Of a DNA stretch of 64,000 nucleotides, positions 55,847 to 64,000 are shown one piece after another; within the stretch, counting starts at the first letter, position 1, and each line of letters opens with the position of its first letter. Source of the DNA: Cucumis sativus (Eukaryota; Streptophyta; Magnoliopsida; Cucurbitales; Cucurbitaceae); NCBI RefSeq assembly GCF_000004075.3, contig NC_026660.2, positions 3,658,001 through 3,722,000 on the forward strand. Reading direction: 5' to 3'. Under the pieces are notes generated by a model, which saw only the letters and a list, made by a program, of their open reading frames with translations, searched no databases and had not been told where the DNA came from. A program made the position numbers and the translations under genes.

Positions 55847-58123
55847 AAAAGACCGTGGGCACATCTGCTTTGAAGTTTGATCTTGATCACATGGAATAAA
55901 ATGTGAAATTTCAGCCCCCCACCCCAAATCGCCTCAATTCTGTAACTGACTTTTAAATCTGGATTTGGTCTTTTGTATAGAGATAAACAACCATACTTTT
56001 AACTGTACTTCCTTCCAACTTGAAATAGATATTTTTGCTTTGTTTTTAGATGTAAATTTTCTACCACGAATTGGTTTTGGCGTTTGGACCAACATCTCTT
56101 CACCTTTCTTTCAAATCTCAAAAGGCCACCAGTGGTTTCATTTGGACCCAATTAAAAAAAAAAAAATCCCCTGTTCCCTCGGGAGTTCATACTGGTCAGG
56201 CTACCTAACCCAACTTAAAGGGTTGGGTTAGGTTTTGTTTTTGGATTGGTTTAGGTTTTCTTACTATTCTATTTTTGTCAGTTTGGGTTGGGTCTCATGT
56301 TGAATGTTCTTTTTCATGGATTTGATCCCATCCATCCTGAATTACACACACATATATGAAAGGGAAGAAACTTTTTGGATTGATAGATTTTTTTTTTTAA
56401 GAATCTAATGTATTTTTTTGGAAATACTTATCTATTGTTTAAAGTTTGTAATAGATTTTATGGATATTTAGTATTTAATGTTAGTCATATTAGATTGTTG
56501 TTTATGAAACTAGATATGTTTAAGTATTGATGGGGTTTAACTCCATACGATTATCAAAGGTATGAAATGAAGAAAAGAGAAGGAATTGATTGGGATTTAT
56601 TTTGGATAATTGTCAAAAGTGGAACCCCAAGTTTTCCAGCGTTATGTATGACCTAAACATAAATTCATTGCCCATTCAAGCCATCAATTTTTTGAGCAAT
56701 TAACAGTTAGAATAACAACCCCTTTTAAGTGATAGCCAAAAAAAGTCTCATTTGTTAAAAGAATTAAAAATATATATTTATTTAATGCTCTCAATAATGT
56801 TATATATATATATAGTGACACAAAGTACACACCTACTCACAATTATAGGGTCTAAAGCGTCTCAGGTGATAGCGAAGGGACAGTTTTGAGAATGAACAAA
56901 AGTAAAAGATGCTTTGTTAGTATATATATATATATATATGTATATTATTTTTATAATTATAAAATTACGTTATTGAATGCTTCACGGCTACTTAATACGA
57001 CAGCCATTTTGGAAATTTTTTTAAAAAATATTATGGAATAGAATTTATTGTTTTCTTTTTTAAAAAAAAATAGTTTACGGAACTACTTTTTAAAGGCTTC
57101 CATTTTTCAAAACATTATGTTTACTGAGATCCCAGACCAATTTTAATGAGTCAAATGTAGTTGGTTTTTTGTAATAACGTCTATAATTTTCAAATGCAAT
57201 TGTTATCCAATTAAATATGGCTTAACACTTGCCGGTTGAAGAATTGAAGATGGAATAATATTATGAAAAGAATGAATTTTGTATTACAAACAAAAGCACT
57301 CAACCTTCGAATTGAAACTAAAACTTTTTAAAATTGACCCTCTAAGAACATCTTGAAATTAAAACTCATTACAAACCTATCTCATTTATTACATGAAGTA
57401 AACATGACTTCATATGTGCTCCTGTTATTCCAACATTAAAAAAATCAGTTTTTTGTAGCAAGATTTCTAAGTATACCATTAAAGATTTCAACCAAAAAAG
57501 ATTCTTCATGCATGTGAATGAGCGAGCCTTTCTTTAATCATTTCCTCCCATTTTTATGCCTACTCCAAACTGGCGGCCAAAGCCTGTTTTCATCAATTAT
57601 TGGTGAAAACGGAGAAAGATGAGATCGTAAAAACTCCAAACTGGCGGCGCAATTAAAGGCTCCCCATTTTCTTCTCTGACCAAAAAAGAAGGATGAACAA
57701 AGAAAAACTCTTATAAAGTCAAAGCCCAATTCCATAAAAGAAGAGTAATCAGTCTGAATCTTCAGCCCAACAAACAGTAATCTAACGAATGAAAGTGAAA
57801 CTTGCTGCTACTAAAATCTGCTTGCAGGATTTGTCACAATCTAACAAAGAATTTTGTTTTTCCATTCATATACTGTGTTTTTCCCTAATTCTTTTACATT
57901 AATTAGCTTTTAACTGCTGTTTCTAACAATCATTCACTACTACTACCTTCTAACTCCTTTCTTCTCTATTTACTTACAGACAGGGTTCTCTCTAAACTGT
58001 GGCAACCAAAAGAACGACGAAACCAAACCCCAGGCACGTACGTACATTTGTCTTTACAGATTTTTTTGGTGTATTTACATTGTAGTAATGGTGGTAGTTT
58101 TCTAAGGGTTATCTAGTCGATAG
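55847..58123. other. IF1 3' flank and intergenic DNA
   Basis: 3' UTR then AT-rich DNA. TA-rich microsatellites lie at about 56800-56812 and 56921-56944. Open frames here are short and unrecognised. The last few hundred bases are the 3' flank of the MYB gene. Confidence 0.5.
56921..56944. repeat. (TA)n microsatellite
   Basis: About nine uninterrupted TA units followed by GTATAT. Confidence 0.9.
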
Positions 58124-59801
58124 CTACATTGGGAACCGGTAGTTTTGGAACCCAAGTGAGGCTCCTTGGTCTTGCCCGTGACTTGTTGGACTCAACTGTT
58201 GCATAGTTGATTGAATGGTTGGATTGTTGGGGGCTGGAGATATCCAATTGGGGTCAATAGGCATGGGGATGGAGTTGTTGTCGACTGTTGTGATGTCGTG
58301 AATGCTTGATCGTTTCCTTTCTTTCTTACCGGAGGTTTGTCGGAGAAAGTATTTCTGAGCATGACTTGCTACTTGTGTTGGTGTTCTTGTGATCACTACA
58401 TTCCTTGAGATGCTCCTCCAATCTCCCTTGCCGAATTTTTTCAGTCCAAGGAGAAATAGCCTGTAACAATGTCAAAACACACTATTGCATCACAAAACCT
58501 ATAAAGTAAAGAGTTAAAATCCCTACAATAACATCATTTTCATATTTGCTAGCTTATGTTTTCCTCATTGGTCTATATTCAAGCTTTGAACTCAGTTTTA
58601 GGTATGCATTAGGAAGCAACAGCTGCAACAACAGATCTCTAGAACAACACACTAGCTTGAGCTTTTAGGCTAACACTCAACAGCAATCTACAATGGGACA
58701 GCGATATTGTTTTCGAAACATCACTCAAGCTCATCAATTTAGAAGGGGAAATCATGAAACCAGTTGTCATGTATGTAACCTACCTAACTAAGATATTAAA
58801 CATAGTCCAGCCAGTCAACTTTCTGAATGTCAATGTCACAAGGTTAAGTGGTTGTTGCAAGAGCCAGCTTAAACACTCAAGCTTACTCAAAGATAACAAA
58901 TCAATAAGTTCCAATCTTCGTGTTCTTGGTTGAATTCTTGCTCTAAAACTCAATTCCAACAGATGGTTTGAGTTGTTAACGGTTCTTGTCCAGGGGACAG
59001 TATCGGGTTGTTTTTCCAATAAATCCCAAGATGTTGCATCCCACAAACCATATCAAGAACAACAACTCCATCCCTAAACTTAACCTCTTCATTCTAATGA
59101 GATTCTTCCTAAATTTAGGAACACCAATTTCTTAAGATGGAATTTCAAAATTCCCCCCTCCCCCTTACAAAACTGAAAATCAGGGTGAATAATACAGAAG
59201 AAACAAGCAATTCTAAATCAAAAAAAGGTGATTAAATCTCAGGAATTCCCAAATTGGAAGATGGAACAAGAAACCAAACACATAAGACACAAAACCCAAA
59301 ACCAAATTAGAGTTCAAATTCTCTGTGTTTGTTCATTCCTCCCCTTTTCCCACCATTTTCACAGCAGCCAAACAGAAACAGAGAGAGCATAAAATTGAAG
59401 CAAAAGTGTTGATATGTATATTAGAAAAATAAATACCTATGTTCTTCTTCAGTCCATGGCGTTCCTTTCTTCCTCTCGTTATCTCCACCATGCTTAGCCT
59501 TGGATCCAAAAGAGATCTGTCCAGAAGAGTCCCATTCCGGCAAACCCACCGCCGATTCATCGGCATAACTCGGTAACTCAACTCGACCAGAGTCAATTTC
59601 AAGGACATCGTGAACCAAAGCGTCGTAGTGATCTTTAACCTCCCTGGGAGACTTACCAGGGACATGGTCGGCGACCCTTTGCCACCGATCAGGTAAGTTG
59701 GCCGGAACAACCACCAAAGCCTCCTCGAAAAGCTTGTCCTCGGACCGAGTCCAGTGAGTCGAAGACTGAGTCATGGTGGTCCACCGAGTGTGGTGAAACA
59801 T
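58124..59801 (-). CDS. MYB-related transcription factor, DIVARICATA/SRM1 type
   Basis: Two coding exons on the minus strand: 59437-59801 and 58124-58460. The first in-frame ATG (59801) gives 233 residues (MFHHTRWTT...). A second at 59774 gives 224 (MTQSSTHWT...) and may be the true start, because conserved sequence begins only there. Numbering from the second start: MYB-like repeat 1 is about 8-57 ([14 protein letters not shown]...[21 protein letters not shown]). Repeat 2 is about 107-155 ([27 protein letters not shown]) with the class hallmark SHAQKYF at 145-151. A basic [13 protein letters not shown] follows. The first repeat is SANT-like, the second binds I-box/GATAA-type DNA. Members act in floral asymmetry, sugar and ABA/salt signalling; the role here cannot be assigned. 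Confidence 0.93.
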
Positions 59802-59921
59802 AAGAAGGGGAAACAGAGAGAAAGGGATTTGATTTGATTGATGGGAAGGATTTAGAAGAGTTTTGATGAAGAATCAGGAAATGGGTTTTGTTGGGGAAGG
59901 ATTGAAAAGGTTGTGGGTTTG

Positions 59922-59929
59922 TATTTATA
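59922..59929 (-). promoter_or_regulatory. TATA box of the MYB gene
   Basis: Minus-strand TATAAATA lies about 120 bp before the upstream ATG, placing the start near 59895 and making both candidate ATGs part of the transcript. Confidence 0.65.
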
Positions 59930-59939
59930 GGATTTTTAC

Positions 59940-62900
59940 ATGCAGAAAAGAGAATGGATTGGATAGGGAAGAAATTTGGGAAATGGGTTTTAGAAAAAAG
60001 AAAAAGAAAAAGAAGAAAATGGTAGAATTTGAAATGAACACGTTTTTGGTATAATTGGGTTTGTTTTTAAAATGGATTTTACTCTGTCGGCTTCATTCTT
60101 AGCTGTACTTTTACACTTTGTTTGTTTGCTCCAAACCCCAAATACAAGACGGCCATTCCTATTCTTTTCTTTTCCTTCTTCTATTCCTTTATATTCAAAT
60201 ACCATCTTTCACACCCATTCAACTCTCTATACTTTATCTTCCTTTTAAAATACATAAACAAACCCATACCCTAATGCTAAAATTTATCTTTTAAACTCTT
60301 CTAACCTTTCCCTTCAACCTCCATTTTTTCATTCCAACTCTATACAACAGAACCTTAGCCTTAGCTTAGCTTAAATGACATTGGTTGCTGTAAGCTTAAA
60401 CTTGTATGTATTCCTTTTATTGTGTTGGTTTCTTAGTTTTGTTTGGATGTGAAAATATAATTTTATTTAAATATTATTATGTTTGGAGTTCCAACGCAGA
60501 TACTTTGAATATTGATAAACCTTTGGAATTATGATCTCACACATACTCATTTCTTATAAAATGTATTTGTTAGCCAATGACGTGTAAAGATTGTATTGGC
60601 TGTGTTTTCATTTTGACCAATAAAAATAACTTATTTTTATAGAAAATAATGAAATGCATTTATTATTTTGTAATGATAAATATAAGTAGCAGTAAATGAA
60701 AAGGAATGGACTTTTTTGAGTCTCTGTATCAAAATATAAAAAAGGCAATACGTTGTAACTCTCCCTATCATCTTTTCCCATTTTTAATGCAATTTTTACC
60801 TTTTCCTATTTCTTTTTTAAAAGAATCTTGTTGGTTGTTATCACATACATTTCTCTATATGAATTAATGCTATGAATGTGAGAAATGTACACTTTTTTCT
60901 ATGTTTATTTATTTTTAATTGTTCAGGACTACCATGACCATTGCATTTGTGGCTACTCGCTAGTGGCTCTTTCCCAAATTAATATTGTAACGATCAAGAG
61001 TCTGTCGTGTTGTGAAATAACGTAATGTATGATTAGTTGTAATTATAAGGTGTTGATCTCTTTTATATATGGAAGGTTCGACAATGAGTTATTTATTAAA
61101 AGTATGTTAAACTCGTTACAGTAATTATCTGAAACGTGGGGAGAGATTGGTGGTTGATTTCTTGCTAAAGAACACGAGTCTCGTTAAAGATGTTAGTGTG
61201 AGAGGAGCATGGGTTTGTCTACCAAATTATTTGTTGAGTTTTTGCAATAATTTGTGTGAAGATTGAGTTGTTTCTTTATGAGTAGTTGTTCATAAAAAAG
61301 AACACGAATAATTACGAATTTTTCTATTCTTAAATTAAAATAAATAAAATTATGAGTGTTATTAAAAAATAAAACTTATTTTAGTTAAATTTTATATTTT
61401 TACAATTTTTCTAAAATTATTATTGATGGGCTTTGTTTTATTAAATTATTATTTTGTATTGATTTAAGATATGAAGTAAATAAACAAAATGGTTAATGAT
61501 AGGAGTCTTTTCCTATGAACACATTTTTAATGTTAGGTTGTTACATCAATCATTTGATTGCCCTCTTAATTAATGTGACGCCTTAATCATTTATATATAT
61601 ACATGTGTGTAATGTGTATGTGTGATTTTCTAAATACAATATTGATGAAGCTTTTATATATTATTTATCCAACCCTTTTTTATTTCTTCATTAGATTAGA
61701 TAATTTGATTTTAGAAAAAATAATAATCATAATAATAAATACAACTATTTAAAAATCTATTAGATTTTCTATATTTTCCAAATAAGTTTTGAAAAATAGA
61801 ATATTCAGCCAAAGGTTATCTATTGAGTGAATAGTTTGTCAACTTTTTTTTTTTTTTTAAATCTTCATTAATGGAAATAATTTATTTTGTTCTATTCCTA
61901 ACAATTATTTTATCTAATTAGTTTTTATTTATTTTACAAAATGAATCTCTATTGAGTTGGGGTGTAACTTTATAAACATATCATTGTCCATGGTTCTCAT
62001 TTTGAACTATTTACTATAAATTTTTTTTGAAATATATATATTTGAGGATGGGAATCTTTTGTTGGTAAATTTGAAATTTAACTTAAAACAAATTAAATTG
62101 TATTGAGAGATCTTTTAAGAAAAATAATAATAAAAAATGTATTTTGCCTGATTGATCATTTTTAGTATTTTTCTTGTTTTTATAGTGATTTAATAATATA
62201 AATATAGAGGCTAAAGTTGTATTATTAATATTGAATCCTACGTTTGTTTTAATAATATTTTTCTGTATATAATTATTTTAGTCAAATTGCAAAAAGCAGA
62301 AGTCAATATTTAGTTATATCAAAATTTTAAAATGTTTAAAATTTAGAATGAAAAATAAAGAATGAATTAAATATGTGAATATATGTTTCCAATAATGAAT
62401 CTGAGCATACTTTGCTTTATATAAAAGAAACTACATTTTTCAAACAAACTAATTATAATTAAAGAACGTAAACAGGTTTTATAATTTTATCACTTTAAAA
62501 TTTTAGGTTAACAATATAAACCAATAGGGATTTTTAATATTGTTAATATATATATATATTAAATGATTAAATGAAAATATTTATTAATAATAAAACCAAC
62601 ATAATTGTCACAGATGAAATAGACGAGTCTTACGAACACAAATAAATAAGTATATTAGTAGTAGAGACACAATAGAGACCTCATCTATTTTTACTTTGAT
62701 GTTTGACTAATTAATTAAGATGTTATTTAGGATGAAATATTTGAAACTTTAGTTCGTTTTTTGACAAAACCTCAATTATTAAGCCTTTAATTAAAAATAA
62801 AATCATAAATTTTAAAAGATTAGAGCAGAATAAGATAAAGTGAAAGAAAAAAAAAAAGTGTGAGTATTATTACTAAGATTAATATTAATAAAAAGGATTA

Positions 62901-63060
62901 AAACCAAATAATGAATGAGGCGACAAATTAAATAAAAATGAGTGGGGGAATTGAATGAGAAAAAGGAAATAGTAAAATAAATAAGGAGTGTTGTATAATT
63001 AATATGGATTAAGATTATTAATATTGAAAAGTGATTAAGGAAGGGAAGTATTTAAAGAGA
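59940..63060. other. AT-rich intergenic DNA
   Basis: MYB upstream sequence followed by very AT-rich DNA with low-complexity runs (for example TA repeats near 62546). No gene, RNA or clear mobile element was recognised. Confidence 0.5.
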
Positions 63061-63064
63061 CGGA

Positions 63065-63260
63065 AATGCGTCTAATTAGGCATTAGCAGCCTCGTTTTTA
63101 CCGGCTACCGGTGGCGTCCATTAACTAAATAAAAAAAGAAGTAAGAAAATAGAGAAAGGCCCGGTATCAATGTGACGGCGACGTTTTGGTACTTTTCTTT
63201 ATATGTCGGCAACCGCCTGTACTCTGTCTACGTGTCCGTACTATATGGTGACACATCGCA
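63065..63260. other. GC-richer, promoter-like patch
   Basis: About 200 bp stand out from the AT-rich flanks. They contain CCGGCTACCGGTGGCG, GTGACGGCGACG and CTACGTGTCC, the last an ACGT-core (ABRE/G-box-like) motif. They may belong to the promoter or leader of a gene beyond the window, but no start codon with a long open frame follows. Confidence 0.3.
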
Positions 63261-64000
63261 CCATCCAATCATTTTCTCCTTACATTTCACTTCTCCATTC
63301 AATTTGAATGTTAAATGATTTATCTTTATACATCTTTTTAAATGCACAACAAAAATATATATATAAAAAAAACCTTTAACTAAATCACATTTATTTAATG
63401 AAATATTAATTAAAATGAATAATTATACATTTCAAAGTCAAAAGTCTTAATATTATTCATACTCTCACAAGTAACCAAGAAATTAAAAAAAAAAAACTTT
63501 GAAAACATTTTAGAATTTAGATTGTGTGTGTACCATGATAACATCGGTGTTAACGTGTTATTCATCAACGAAAACAAATGTATATGCATGTGATAATTAA
63601 CATATATATATTTGAAAATTAGTTTAATTTAAATGAAAAAATTTGATTGTTGGACTCATATAAATATTAACGTGAATTTACGTGAAAGAAGTAGGTAACT
63701 GAATATTTGAACTTAGGATGGATAACTAAAATTGATATATCTTTAGAAAAAGAAAGTAAATTAAATCATACATTCTATGAATTAATTATTTGGTCTATAA
63801 TTTGACTTCATGGGCAAACTTTTGTAGAAAAAAGAAATACATATACCAACTTCTAAAAACATTTAGCTACATTAGTTAGTTAAGTATTGATAATCTTTTT
63901 TTTTTTATTATTACATTTGTTAACTACAAAATTATTAGCTAGGTACAATTATTTAGTTTTTGATTAGTTTTGCACTGAACTGATGATGATGTAAGACCTT
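63261..64000. other. AT-rich end of the window
   Basis: Nothing recognised; AT-rich sequence without coding signal. Confidence 0.5.

Overview
This is nuclear DNA from a flowering plant. The genes are split by GT-AG introns, the DNA between them is very AT-rich, and every recognisable protein is a plant or general eukaryotic family with plant-type features: a chloroplast ferredoxin with a transit peptide, the plant-specific R-SNARE VAMP727, and a DIVARICATA/SRM1-type MYB. The style of the dispersed repeats suggests a eudicot, probably a cucurbit (Cucumis-like), but that is an impression and not proven here. No bacterial operon, CRISPR array or phage-like block is present.

Layout. 1-6016 (+): the 3' two-thirds of a large conserved plant nuclear protein, whose introns hold a dead LINE and a MITE. 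6017-11947: mostly non-coding, with a solo LTR, a few unassigned exon-like stretches and a tandem array with a 62-63 bp period. 12136-15097 (+): a membrane-anchored dual-specificity-phosphatase-like gene. 17560-19456 (+): ferredoxin with a leader intron. 19457-22570: non-coding, including a plastid trnT-GGU insertion and a CpG-dense 28/29-bp minisatellite. 22773-23864 (-): ribosomal protein eS25 (RPS25). 26879-30242 (-): a hemerythrin-domain protein. 33972-36182 (-): VAMP727. 39081-45652 (-): AMMECR1 family. 48873-51761 (-): MMTAG2-like protein. 52880-53945: decayed retroelement fragments (Ty3/gypsy gag and LINE-type RNase H). 54169-55846 (+): mitochondrial ATPase inhibitor IF1. 58124-59801 (-): MYB. 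59930-64000: AT-rich intergenic DNA ending near a promoter-like GC-richer patch.

The genes are independent transcription units with unrelated jobs: photosynthetic electron transfer, translation, vacuolar membrane traffic, ATP synthase control, transcription and phosphatase signalling. I infer no joint pathway. For the ten genes complete in the window, joining the listed exons gives an uninterrupted reading frame of the length expected for the family wherever I know it; gene 1 is open from its first in-window exon to its stop.

I did not find a convincing undescribed system. The most informative items are: a MITE caught inside one copy of a tandem duplication, with the other copy serving as an empty site; a trnT-GGU plastid fossil whose recognisable differences are all C-to-T or G-to-A; a CpG-dense minisatellite in AT-rich DNA; an acylation-type N-terminus on the hemerythrin protein; and a phosphatase whose catalytic loop is split by a 2.2-kb intron.
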